This document shows, piece by piece, positions 52,789-62,839 of a DNA stretch of 64,000 nt. The notes beneath the pieces are model-generated. The model did no database searches, had not been told where the DNA came from, and worked only from the letters and a program-made list of their open reading frames with translations. Within the stretch, counting starts at the first letter, position 1; every line of letters begins with the position of its first letter. The translations under genes were made by a program, and so were the position numbers. Where the stretch lies: contig NZ_CP049838.1 of NCBI RefSeq assembly GCF_013085465.1, positions 5,084,001 through 5,148,000 on the forward strand, written 5' to 3'. Source of the DNA: Streptomyces asoensis. GTDB taxonomy: Bacteria; Actinomycetota; Actinomycetes; Streptomycetales; Streptomycetaceae.

Positions 52789-53781
52789 ATGCATGCGATC
52801 ACGATTCCCGAACCTGGTGGTCCCGAGGCGCTGGTGTGGGACGAGGTCCCCGATCCCGTACCCGGCGCGGGCGAGGTCCTGGTCGAGGTGGTGGCCGGCG
52901 CCGTCAACCGGGCCGACATCCTTCAGCGGCAGGGCTTCTACGATCCGCCGCCCGGCGCCTCCCGCTACCCCGGCCTGGAGTGCTCCGGCCGGATCGTCGA
53001 GGTCGGCCCCGGAGTCTCCGGCTGGGCCGTCGGCGACGAGGTGTGCGCGTTGCTCGCGGGCGGCGGCTACGCGGAGAAGGTCGCCGTGCCGGCCGGTCAG
53101 CTGCTGCCCGTGCCGGACGGCGTCGATCTGCGGCGGGCCGCCGCGCTCCCCGAGGTGACCAGCACCGTCTGGTCGAACGTCTTCATGATCGCCCACCTCC
53201 GTCCCGGCGAGACGCTGCTCGTGCACGGCGGCTCCAGCGGCATCGGGACCATGGCGATCCAGCTGGCCAAGGCCGTCGGCGCCAGGGTCGCCGTCACCGC
53301 GGGCACCAAGGAGAAGCTGGACCAGTGCGCCGAGCTGGGCGCGGACATCCTGATCAACTACCGCGAGCAGGACTTCGTCGCCGAGCTGAAGCAGGCCACG
53401 GACGGCGCGGGCGCCGACGTCATCCTCGACAACATGGGCGCGAAGTACCTGGACCGCAACGTCCAGGCGCTCGCCGTCAACGGCCGCCTCGCGATCATCG
53501 GTATGCAGGGTGGCATCAAGGCCGAGCTGAACATCGGCGCGCTGCTCGGCAAGCGCGCCGCGATCAGCGCGACCTCGCTGCGGGCCCGCCCCCTGGGGGA
53601 GAAGACGGCCATCGTGGCGGCCGTCCGCGAACACGTCTGGCCACTGCTCGCCGCCGGCCATGTCCGTCCCGTCGTCGACCGCGAGGTCCCGATGAGCGAC
53701 GCGGCCGAGGCCCACCGGATCGTCGAGGCCAGCAGCCACGTCGGCAAGGTGCTGCTGGTCACGCCCGAGGGCAGGCCCTAG
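52789..53781 (+). CDS. NAD(P)H-quinone oxidoreductase, zinc-free MDR family
   Basis: 330 residues from ATG 52789. GroES-like N-terminal domain (AVNRADILQRQGFYDPPPGA, PGLECSGRIVEVG) and Rossmann domain (LLVHGGSSGIGTMAIQLAKA). No zinc-ligand Cys cluster, as expected for quinone reductases of the PIG3/QOR type. Reduces quinones or acts on electrophiles. Confidence 0.93.
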   Translation: MHAITIPEPGGPEALVWDEVPDPVPGAGEVLVEVVAGAVNRADILQRQGFYDPPPGASRYPGLECSGRIVEVGPGVSGWAVGDEVCALLAGGGYAEKVAVPAGQLLPVPDGVDLRRAAALPEVTSTVWSNVFMIAHLRPGETLLVHGGSSGIGTMAIQLAKAVGARVAVTAGTKEKLDQCAELGADILINYREQDFVAELKQATDGAGADVILDNMGAKYLDRNVQALAVNGRLAIIGMQGGIKAELNIGALLGKRAAISATSLRARPLGEKTAIVAAVREHVWPLLAAGHVRPVVDREVPMSDAAEAHRIVEASSHVGKVLLVTPEGRP

Positions 53782-53794
53782 GCCGGCGGCGGCC

Positions 53795-54343
53795 TCAGGT
53801 GCGGCGCAGCCGCAGGGCGGCCAGGGCGAGGGCGATGCCGAGGCCGATGAGGACGAGACCGCTGCCGAGCGGCAGGATCTGGAGCACGGGGCCGTCGGAC
53901 CCCTCCGGCTGTGCCACGGGACGCCGTGCGGCGTCCCGCGGCGCGCCCGAGGGCACGGGAGCGGCGGCCTCCGGCGACTCGGACGCGGCGGTGTCGTCGG
54001 AGAGGTCGCCGTCGCCGCTCCCCTCGCCGGCGTCCTCGCCCGTGCCGTCCTCGCCCTCCGTGTCCTGCGCGTCCCCGTCCGCTTCCTCGTCGGCCTCCTC
54101 CTCCGCGTGGTCGCCTGCCCGGCCGGGCCGCTGGCGTCCCTCGCCCGCCCGGCTGCCGGCTCGGTCCGGTTCGGAAGAGGAGGGGGAGGGAGCGGGGGTG
54201 GCGGACGCCGACACGGGGGCGTACGACGAGACGGCCGCGTACGACGAGACGCCCCCGTAGGGCAGCACGAGCACGCCCAGCACGCCCACTCCGACGCCCA
54301 CGCCGGACCGCATCCCGCACAACGCCTGCTGCCATGGAGTCAC
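53795..54343 (-). CDS. Secreted or wall-exposed low-complexity protein, membrane anchored
   Basis: 182 residues from GTG 54343, preceded by GGGAGGGGG. A signal-like N-terminus (MRSGVGVGVGVLGVLVLPYG) is followed by a Ser/Pro region, a highly acidic, charged stretch (HAEEEADEEADGDAQDTEGE) and a C-terminal membrane helix (GSGLVLIGLGIALALAALRL) ending RRT. No recognised domain. An upstream TTG (54391) is a weaker start. Confidence 0.6.
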   Translation of the reverse strand: MTPWQQALCGMRSGVGVGVGVLGVLVLPYGGVSSYAAVSSYAPVSASATPAPSPSSSEPDRAGSRAGEGRQRPGRAGDHAEEEADEEADGDAQDTEGEDGTGEDAGEGSGDGDLSDDTAASESPEAAAPVPSGAPRDAARRPVAQPEGSDGPVLQILPLGSGLVLIGLGIALALAALRLRRT

Positions 54344-54506
54344 GTCCGTGACCCCCTCCCGGTGCCCAGTCGCCAAGAAAAGACGCAACAAGCCTCACAT
54401 CAGGGAACTACTGCCGCATTCCGGACTCCTCCGAACGGAAACAGTGGATCACCTTTCCCGGGGGGTGCCACGGTGATGAGGTGGAGACGTGCGAGAGAAT
54501 GACGGC

Positions 54507-55052
54507 ATGGAGATGCCGAGGAACGAAAGGTCGCCGGAGAACGCCCAGAAGATCCTGGTCGTAGGTCAGGACGGCATGGCGCTCGGTGACATCGACGCTG
54601 ACGACGACTCCCGTGAGATCCCGGTGACCGAGCAGGTCGAGCAGCCGGCGAAGGTCATGCGGATCGGCAGCATGATCAAGCAGCTGCTCGAGGAGGTGCG
54701 CGCGGCTCCCCTGGACGAGGCGAGCCGGGTCCGGCTGAAGGAGATCCACTCGAGCTCGGTGAAGGAGCTGGAAGACGGCCTGGCGCCGGAGCTGGTCGAG
54801 GAGCTGGAGCGGCTCTCCCTGCCGTTCAACGAGGACTCGACGCCGAGCGACGCGGAACTGCGCATCGCGCAGGCCCAGTTGGTCGGCTGGCTGGAGGGCC
54901 TCTTCCACGGCATCCAGACCACCCTCTTCGCCCAGCAGATGGCCGCGCGTGCCCAGTTGGAGCAGATGCGCCGCGCGTTGCCGCCGGGAGTGAGCCACGA
55001 GGGCGTCGACGACCCGCGCGCGGGCGGCCGTTCGGGCGGGCCGTACCTCTAG
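54507..55052 (+). CDS. bpa: Bacterial proteasome activator Bpa (PafE)
   Basis: 181 residues from ATG 54507 (GTG 54489 upstream is possible). Helical DUF2587 core: VTEQVEQPAKVMRIGSMIKQ, LKEIHSSSVKELEDGL and LVGWLEGLFHGIQTTLFAQQ. The C-terminus GGPYL is the hydrophobic-Tyr-X tail that docks on the 20S proteasome; mycobacterial Bpa ends GQYL. It opens the proteasome gate for ATP-independent degradation. A terminator follows. Confidence 0.93.
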   Translation: MEMPRNERSPENAQKILVVGQDGMALGDIDADDDSREIPVTEQVEQPAKVMRIGSMIKQLLEEVRAAPLDEASRVRLKEIHSSSVKELEDGLAPELVEELERLSLPFNEDSTPSDAELRIAQAQLVGWLEGLFHGIQTTLFAQQMAARAQLEQMRRALPPGVSHEGVDDPRAGGRSGGPYL

Positions 55053-55085
55053 AGCGCTGGTCGGGTATCCGTAGCCGTACACACG

Positions 55086-55120
55086 AGAAGGGCCCGGCGC
55101 GTTCGGCGCCGGGCCCTTCT
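55086..55120. terminator. Terminator between convergent bpa and a kinase gene
   Basis: The arms AGAAGGGCCCGGCGC and GCGCCGGGCCCTTCT around a short GTTCG-type loop, ending in TT on both strands, so usable in both directions. Confidence 0.85.
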
Positions 55121-55137
55121 TCCATGACGTCAGACGG

Positions 55138-56772
55138 TCACGACGCCGGGTTGCCCGTGGAGACCTTGATCTCGATCTCGGGCATGTCCTTCGGGTCGAC
55201 GTCCGTCCCGGCGGAGGGGAACTGGTCCATGACCGCCCCGTCGCCGTAGGTGTTCTCGTCCACCTTCGTGATCTTGTACGGCCAGCCGGCGGCCTGGAAG
55301 CACTCCTTGACCGAGCCGATGTACTTGAACTTGAAGTTCGGCACCCGGATCTTGTCGGGGTCGTTGTACGACTCCTGCGGCTCGGAGCACTCCGTCGACT
55401 CGATCGTCTTGGAGGTGTCCGGTGCCCGGTAGTCCGCCGCCTTCGTCGCCGACGGCGAGGAGCTGGTGGTACCGCCCTTGGCGTCGTCGTCGTCGCCTCC
55501 GCTCACCGCGAGGCTGGCGATGAGGCCGCCGACCGCCACCACGGCGACGACGGCCGAGCCGATGAGCACCGCCTTGCTGTTCCGGCGGCCACCGCCGCCC
55601 GAGGACACCGCGGTGGACGGCTGCGGGCTCAGGTTGTACGCGGGCGGGGTGTGCGGGGCCTGCTGGTGGCCGTACGCCGGCGCGGGCGTCTGGTAGCCCT
55701 GCTGCGGGTAGCCGTAGGAGGCGGACGGCGTCGGCGTGCCGTACGGGTTCGGGGTCGGGGCGGGCTGGTAGGGCGTCTGGACGCCGGCCTGGGGCGGCGG
55801 GGTGCTCTGGCCGACCGGCGGGAACACCGCGGAACCGACGCCCGCGCCGCTCGACGTGTGCGCGCCCGGGACGATGCTCGGCGGGGCCGCGTGGAAGGAG
55901 GCGGCGACCCGCAGGCACTCGTCGCGCATGGCGACAGCGGTCGGAAAGCGCTCGTTCGGGTTCTTCTTCAGCGCGCGGGCGATCAGCGCGTCGACGGCCG
56001 GCGGCAGCGCCCGGTTGACCGAGGAAGGAGCCACCGGCTCCTCCTGCACGTGCGCGTACGCGATCGCAAGCGGCGAATCGGCCTCGAACGGCAGCCGCCC
56101 GGTGACCAGTTGGAACAGCATGATGCCGACCGAGTACAGGTCGGACCGGGCGTCCACCGCACGCCCCAGGGCCTGTTCGGGCGAGAGGTACTGCGGGGTG
56201 CCGACGACCATGCCGGTCTGTGTCATCGAGGTGACCCCGGACTGCATCGCGCGCGCGATGCCGAAGTCCATCACCTTGACCACGCCACGCTTGGTCATCA
56301 TCACGTTGCCGGGCTTGATGTCGCGGTGGACGAGCCCCATCTCGTGGCTGATCTCCAGCGCCGCCAGCACGTCCGCGGTGATCTTCAGCGCCTTGTCGGC
56401 GGGCATCGCGCCCTGCTGCCGTACGTCCTCGTCGAGCACGGAGCCGAGCGGGCGGCCCTCGATGTACTCCATGACGATGTACGGCGTCGTCAGCCCCTCG
56501 ACGTCGTCCTCGCCGGTGTCGAAGACGGAGACGATGTTGGTGTGCGTGAGCTTGGCCACGGCCTGGGCCTCGCGGCGGAAGCGCTCGCGGAAGGCCTGCT
56601 CGCGGCCGAGTTCGGTGTGCAGGGTCTTCACCGCGACCTGACGGTCGAGCACGGCGTCGTACGCGAGGTGCACCGAGGCCATGCCGCCCTCGCCGAGCAA
56701 GTCGCGCAGCTGATACCGGCCGGCGGCGAGCGCCCGCCCCGCGTACCGGCCCTGCGCGCCGTCCTGGCTCAT
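55138..56772 (-). CDS. Ser/Thr protein kinase with one PASTA-like domain
   Basis: 544 residues from ATG 56772. Kinase domain residues about 18-285: GEGGMASVHL, Lys49, HRDIKPGN and DFG. The linker is rich in Pro, Tyr, Gln and Gly (TPYQPAPTPNPYG). A membrane helix (AVLIGSAVVAVVAVGGLIASL) leads to an external Asp-rich, Ser/Thr-rich part and one PASTA-type unit (VKECFQAAGWPYKITKVDE). Compared with the four-PASTA PknB it has little ligand-binding capacity. Divergent from a second kinase. Confidence 0.93.
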   Translation of the reverse strand: MSQDGAQGRYAGRALAAGRYQLRDLLGEGGMASVHLAYDAVLDRQVAVKTLHTELGREQAFRERFRREAQAVAKLTHTNIVSVFDTGEDDVEGLTTPYIVMEYIEGRPLGSVLDEDVRQQGAMPADKALKITADVLAALEISHEMGLVHRDIKPGNVMMTKRGVVKVMDFGIARAMQSGVTSMTQTGMVVGTPQYLSPEQALGRAVDARSDLYSVGIMLFQLVTGRLPFEADSPLAIAYAHVQEEPVAPSSVNRALPPAVDALIARALKKNPNERFPTAVAMRDECLRVAASFHAAPPSIVPGAHTSSGAGVGSAVFPPVGQSTPPPQAGVQTPYQPAPTPNPYGTPTPSASYGYPQQGYQTPAPAYGHQQAPHTPPAYNLSPQPSTAVSSGGGGRRNSKAVLIGSAVVAVVAVGGLIASLAVSGGDDDDAKGGTTSSSPSATKAADYRAPDTSKTIESTECSEPQESYNDPDKIRVPNFKFKYIGSVKECFQAAGWPYKITKVDENTYGDGAVMDQFPSAGTDVDPKDMPEIEIKVSTGNPAS

Positions 56773-57130
56773 CTTCTGCGTCCCCCGTAGGCCCTCAGGC
56801 GCCGTTGACTGTCGTTGATCGAAAGTGCTATTCCCGGCCAAGTCTGCCGTAGGGCACTGACACGTCAAGCTCGGTGCCCGTTCCGTGACCCTACGAGAAA
56901 GAAGCGTCGCGGAAGCGTTACAGGTGCCGTACGGCCGGTACACAGAATTTGCACGTCGCTACGGAGTACAGATTTGATGGCCGGTCCGTCCCGGACCGGT
57001 GCCCGGGCCCGCCCCGGGCGATGTTCCGGGGATCGCCCCGGGCCGGAGGCTTGCGTGGAGGCTGTAGCGTGGCCGACGGAGACCGTAACAACACCGCGCG
57101 TTCCGCGGGCAGAAACGACGGCGAGGACTG
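56773..57130. other. Divergent promoter region of two kinases, 358 bp
   Basis: Lies between two divergently transcribed kinases. No gene, repeat or operator stands out; both promoters should be here. Confidence 0.4.
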
Positions 57131-58699
<1,569 letters not shown>

Positions 58700-58734
58700 C
58701 CGCAGTACGTCTCACGCGCGCGTAGGGCCCGCCA

Positions 58735-58773
58735 CAGGGCTCCACGCGCGCGTGTCGCGTTCGTGGAGCCCTG
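58735..58773. terminator. Terminator between convergent kinase and APH-family genes
   Basis: The arms CAGGGCTCCACG and CGTGGAGCCCTG form a perfect 12-bp stem around a 15-nt GC-rich loop. It lies just before the converging stop at 58775. Confidence 0.72.
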
Positions 58774-58774
58774 G

Positions 58775-60028
58775 TCAGTCCGCGAACGCGCCGCACACCG
58801 CGTCGTACTCGCGGGTCCACCACACGGCGAGGGCCGAGGCCGCCGGGAACTGGGAGTCCGCGCGGGTGTCGCCGCGCTCGTAGTGCCAGCGCAGCATCCA
58901 GAAGTCGTTGAGACGCTCCCACCACACCCGGTGCACGGCCGCCGTGAGTTCGGAGGGCGTGGCACCGGCCGCGCGTCGGTACGCGCGTGCGTACTCCCTC
59001 GCCTTCGGCAGGTCGAGGGAGCCGTCCGGACGGACGAAGAAGATCGCGGCGGCGCGGACGGCCTCCTCGGCGCGGGGCTGCACGCCCAGCCGGTCCCAGT
59101 CGACGATGGCGGCCGGGGCGTCCCCGCGGTAGAGCAGGTTGAAGGGGTGGAAGTCCCCGTGCACCCAGCCGACCGGGCCGCTGTGCGGGGGACGCCGGTC
59201 CGCGTGCCGTTCCAGCAGCGTGCGCCGTTCCAGGAGGCGGTGACGGGCGAGTTCGTCGAAGGAGTCGGCGGGGCGGTGGCGGCGCACGCGCGCGAGAAGG
59301 TCGTCGATGAGGACGAAGGTGTCGGCGGGGTCGGGGCTCGGGGCGGGGACGGTGGTCTCGACGTGCGTGGTGGTCTCGACGTGCGTGGTGCGCTCGGCAG
59401 GGCTGGTGTGCTCGGCGGGAACGGCGGCTGTGGCGCGGGCGGGGCGCTCGGGCGGGGTGGTGCGGCGCGCAGGGGCGCGCTCAGGGGCATGCTCGGGGTC
59501 GCGTTCCGGGTCGCGCGCCTGGGGCGCGTTGACCCCGAGCCCCCGGGGCACGTGACCTCCGCGCCCTGGGGGCAGGTGCTCGGCGTGGGCCGCCCGCATC
59601 ACGTGTTCCAGGCTGGCGTGCACCACTCCCAGCAGCGCTCCCAGGCGGCCGCACTGGCCGGGGGTGAGCTGGGCGCCGTGGCGGTGGCGGCCGTCGATCC
59701 ACGGGTGGAGGGCGTAGGCATGGCCGCCGACGACGGCGACCGTGCGTCCGTCGTGGCCGGGCAGCGGGGGAGCGACCGGGACGCCGAGGTCCGCCAGGCG
59801 CTCGGTGGCCCGGTGCTGGCGGGCGATGGAGGCGGGGTCGGCGGTGTCGGGGTCGAAGTGGTGCTTGAGGAAGTAGCGGCCTCGGGTGGTGCGCAGCCGG
59901 TAGCCGCGGTTCAGCAGCCCCTCGTCGACGGGCTCACAGGTGAGCGCGGTGCCGGCGGCGTACCGGCGGAGGAGGGCGCCCAGAGGGGGCGCGTGGAGCA
60001 CGGAGGGTGGTACACAGGAGCGCGGCAC
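58775..60028 (-). CDS. APH-family (aminoglycoside/choline kinase-like) phosphotransferase
   Basis: 417 residues from GTG 60028. N-lobe LLNRGYRLRTTRGRYFLKHH and C-lobe VGWVHGDFHPFNLLYRGD (catalytic Brenner motif) with AIVDWDRLG. Between them is an Arg/Glu/Ala/Thr-rich insertion of about 75 residues (roughly 160-235) with paired TTHVETT repeats. Likely phosphorylates a small molecule; the substrate is unknown and resistance should not be assumed. Confidence 0.8.
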   Translation of the reverse strand: MPRSCVPPSVLHAPPLGALLRRYAAGTALTCEPVDEGLLNRGYRLRTTRGRYFLKHHFDPDTADPASIARQHRATERLADLGVPVAPPLPGHDGRTVAVVGGHAYALHPWIDGRHRHGAQLTPGQCGRLGALLGVVHASLEHVMRAAHAEHLPPGRGGHVPRGLGVNAPQARDPERDPEHAPERAPARRTTPPERPARATAAVPAEHTSPAERTTHVETTTHVETTVPAPSPDPADTFVLIDDLLARVRRHRPADSFDELARHRLLERRTLLERHADRRPPHSGPVGWVHGDFHPFNLLYRGDAPAAIVDWDRLGVQPRAEEAVRAAAIFFVRPDGSLDLPKAREYARAYRRAAGATPSELTAAVHRVWWERLNDFWMLRWHYERGDTRADSQFPAASALAVWWTREYDAVCGAFAD

Positions 60029-60083
60029 GCGCCCGATGCTAGGGCACGATCCGACGCTGTGAGCTGGGCGTTGTCACAGAAAG

Positions 60084-60290
60084 TCACCTAAGGTCAACAG
60101 GTGTCACAGGCGGTCGCTTCAGGTCGCTCCAGGTCGCTCCGGAGTCGTCCCGGGAGCGTGCGTCGGCTGCCGTGCCGGCCTCGTCGGCCACCTCGATATC
60201 GCTCTCCACGGACAGTGTCTCGCGGACCCCGCGCCGGGCGACCTCATGGTCGGCGAGTGGAAAAACGGTGATTTTTCCTTCTTCGCGCAC
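60084..60290 (-). pseudogene. Truncated NarL-type response regulator (receiver fragment)
   Basis: From GTG 60290, 68 residues. GKITVFPLADHEVARRGVRE with DIEVADEAGTAADA is the start of a NarL/LuxR response regulator receiver, but after about 43 residues the match stops and unrelated sequence (RSRDDSGATWSDLK) runs to TGA. The phospho-acceptor Asp, the rest of the receiver and the HTH are missing, and the usual paired acidic residues before HE read AD. S. coelicolor has a full orphan regulator next to the same dehydrogenase operon (recalled). So this looks like an eroded copy. Confidence 0.78.
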
Positions 60291-60404
60291 GCGCTCGGTC
60301 TCACATACGGAGTCTTCCCGTGGACTGGGTGCCCGGGATAACGTGCCGTTGCTCCGGCCTCCTGCAAGGCTGTGACCAGGCTCTCTCCCGACTTTGCCGA
60401 TTTA

Positions 60405-60418
60405 CTTGGAAATCCAAG
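60405..60418. promoter_or_regulatory. Inverted repeat upstream of bkdF
   Basis: CTTGGA-AA-TCCAAG, a perfect 6+2+6 palindrome, extended to 22 bp by TTT and AAA flanks (60401-60422). It lies 194 bp before bkdF and 115 bp upstream of the regulator remnant; candidate operator for an Lrp-type or other dimeric regulator. The rest of the 60291-60611 gap shows no gene. Confidence 0.55.
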
Positions 60419-60611
60419 CAAAAACGCAGGTCAAGAGGGGTTTCACAGAAATGTGAAGCACTGGGTAACGTGATGACCGCAGGGCGCTCGCCGGGGCACC
60501 TGTCACGCCTGTTCCGACCGAGTGACACCCACCCCGTGCACGGGTGCCGGAACAGGTGAGCCGCACTGGTCACCCGGCAACCCCGGGGGCCGGACCGACG
60601 GAGGAGCACAC

Positions 60612-61835
60612 GTGACCGTGGAGAGCACTGCCGCGCGCAAGCCGCGACGCAGCGCCGGAAGCAAGGCCGGCACCACCAGCACCGAGCGCACCACCCGCAC
60701 CACCGCCAGGAAGTCCGCCGAGCCCGAGCTCGTGCAACTGCTGACGCCGGAGGGCAAGCGGGTCAAGAACGCGAAGAACGCCGAGTACGCCAAGTACGTC
60801 GCCGGTGTCACCCCCGAAGAGCTCCGCGGCCTCTACCGAGACATGGTGCTCACCCGCCGCTTCGACGCGGAGGCCACCGCCCTCCAGCGCCAGGGCGAGC
60901 TGGGTCTGTGGGCCTCGCTGCTCGGCCAGGAGGCCGCCCAGATCGGCTCCGGCCGGGCCCTGCGCGACGACGACTACGTCTTCCCGACCTACCGTGAGCA
61001 CGGCGTCGCCTGGTGCCGCGGGGTCGACCCGACCAACCTGCTCGGCATGTTCCGGGGGGTGAACAACGGCGGCTGGGACCCCAACGGCAACAACTTCCAC
61101 CTCTACACGATCGTCATCGGCTCCCAGACGCTGCACGCCACGGGCTACGCCATGGGCGTCGCCAAGGACGGCGCGGACAGCGCGGTGATCGCCTACTTCG
61201 GCGACGGCGCGAGCAGCCAGGGCGATGTGGCGGAGTCCTTCACCTTCTCCGCCGTCTACAACGCGCCGGTCGTGTTCTTCTGCCAGAACAACCAGTGGGC
61301 GATCTCCGAGCCCACCGAGAAGCAGACCCGGGTGCCGCTCTACCAGCGCGCGCAGGGCTACGGCTTCCCGGGCGTCCGCGTCGACGGCAACGACGTCCTG
61401 GCCTGCCTCGCGGTCACCAGGTGGGCGCTGGACCGGGCCCGCGACGGCGAGGGCCCCACCCTCGTCGAGGCGTACACGTACCGCATGGGCGCCCACACCA
61501 CCTCCGACGACCCGACGAAGTACCGGGCCGACGAGGAGCGCGAGGCCTGGGAGGCGAAGGACCCGATCCTGCGCCTGCGCCGCCACCTGGAGGCGTCAAA
61601 CCACACGGACGAGGGATTCTTCGCGGAACTCGAGGTGGAGAGCGAGGCGTTGGGCAGGCGAGTGCGCGAAGCGGTCCGCGCCATGCCGGACCCGGACCGT
61701 TTCGCCATCTTCGAGAACGTGTACGCGGACGGACACGCGCTCGTCGACGAGGAGCGGGCCCAGTTCGCGGCCTACCAGGCATCGTTCGTGACGGAATCTG
61801 ACAGCGGCTTCGCCGCGGGTTCGGGGGGAAACTGA
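60612..61835 (+). CDS. bkdF: Branched-chain 2-oxo acid dehydrogenase E1 alpha (set 2)
   Basis: 407 residues from GTG 60612 with GGAGGAG at good spacing. A 40-residue basic, Ser/Thr/Arg/Lys-rich leader (ARKPRRSAGSKAG) precedes the core. TPP motif GDGASSQGDVAESFTFSAVY followed by VVFFCQNN. The leader and length match BkdF of S. avermitilis, whose operon supplies avermectin starter acids. Only one base separates its stop from bkdG. Confidence 0.93.
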   Translation: MTVESTAARKPRRSAGSKAGTTSTERTTRTTARKSAEPELVQLLTPEGKRVKNAKNAEYAKYVAGVTPEELRGLYRDMVLTRRFDAEATALQRQGELGLWASLLGQEAAQIGSGRALRDDDYVFPTYREHGVAWCRGVDPTNLLGMFRGVNNGGWDPNGNNFHLYTIVIGSQTLHATGYAMGVAKDGADSAVIAYFGDGASSQGDVAESFTFSAVYNAPVVFFCQNNQWAISEPTEKQTRVPLYQRAQGYGFPGVRVDGNDVLACLAVTRWALDRARDGEGPTLVEAYTYRMGAHTTSDDPTKYRADEEREAWEAKDPILRLRRHLEASNHTDEGFFAELEVESEALGRRVREAVRAMPDPDRFAIFENVYADGHALVDEERAQFAAYQASFVTESDSGFAAGSGGN

Positions 61836-61836
61836 G

Positions 61837-62829
61837 ATGGCGGAGACCGTGACGTCCAAGAACCTGGCCCTGGCCAAGGCGATCAACGAGTCGCTGCGCC
61901 GCGCTCTGGAGACGGACCCCAAGGTCCTGATCATGGGTGAGGACGTCGGCAAGCTCGGCGGCGTCTTCCGGGTGACGGACGGCCTTCAGAAGGACTTCGG
62001 CGAGAGCCGCGTCATCGACACCCCGCTCGCCGAGTCCGGCATCGTCGGCACCGCGATCGGGCTGGCCCTGCGCGGCTACCGCCCGGTGGTGGAGATCCAG
62101 TTCGACGGCTTCGTGTTCCCGGCCTACGACCAGATCGTCACGCAGCTCGCCAAGATGCACGCGCGCTCGCTCGGCAAGGTCAAGCTGCCGGTCGTCGTCC
62201 GCATCCCCTACGGCGGTGGCATCGGCGCGGTCGAGCACCACTCGGAGTCGCCGGAAGCCCTCTTCGCGCACGTGTCGGGCCTGAAGATCGTCTCCCCGTC
62301 CAACGCGTCCGACGCGTACTGGATGATGCAGCAGGCCATCCAGAGCGACGACCCGGTGATCTTCTTCGAGCCGAAGCGGCGCTACTGGGACAAGGGCGAG
62401 GTCAACCCCGAGGCGATCCCCGGCCCGCTGCACAAGGCCCGGGTCGTCCGCGAGGGCACGGACCTGACCCTCGTCGCCTACGGACCGATGGTGAAGCTCT
62501 GCCAGGAGGTCGCCGCCGCGGCCGCCGAGGAGGGCAAGAACCTGGAGGTCCTGGACCTGCGGTCGGTGTCCCCCATGGACTTCGACGCGATCCAGGCGTC
62601 GGTCGAGAAGACCCGCCGCCTGGTCGTCGTCCACGAGGCGCCGGTGTTCTTCGGTTCGGGCGCGGAGATCGCGGCCCGGATCACCGAGCGCTGCTTCTAC
62701 CACCTGGAGGCCCCGGTGCTCAGGGTCGGCGGCTATCACGCCCCGTACCCGCCGGCGCGTCTGGAGGAGGAGTACCTGCCGGGTCTGGACCGGGTGCTCG
62801 ACGCCGTCGACCGTGCCCTGGCGTACTGA
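61837..62829 (+). CDS. bkdG: Branched-chain 2-oxo acid dehydrogenase E1 beta (set 2)
   Basis: 330 residues from ATG 61837. VLIMGEDVGKLGGVFRVTDG, DTPLAESGIVGTAIGLAL and VRIPYGGGIGAVEHHSESPE parallel BkdB almost block for block. Pairs with BkdF. The next gene starts 10 bp downstream. Confidence 0.94.
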   Translation: MAETVTSKNLALAKAINESLRRALETDPKVLIMGEDVGKLGGVFRVTDGLQKDFGESRVIDTPLAESGIVGTAIGLALRGYRPVVEIQFDGFVFPAYDQIVTQLAKMHARSLGKVKLPVVVRIPYGGGIGAVEHHSESPEALFAHVSGLKIVSPSNASDAYWMMQQAIQSDDPVIFFEPKRRYWDKGEVNPEAIPGPLHKARVVREGTDLTLVAYGPMVKLCQEVAAAAAEEGKNLEVLDLRSVSPMDFDAIQASVEKTRRLVVVHEAPVFFGSGAEIAARITERCFYHLEAPVLRVGGYHAPYPPARLEEEYLPGLDRVLDAVDRALAY

Positions 62830-62839
62830 GGAGAGGGTC

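Noticed and set aside
58775..60028. Aminoglycoside resistance gene
   Set aside because: The APH fold is shared by many small-molecule kinases; no close resistance signature or cluster context is seen.
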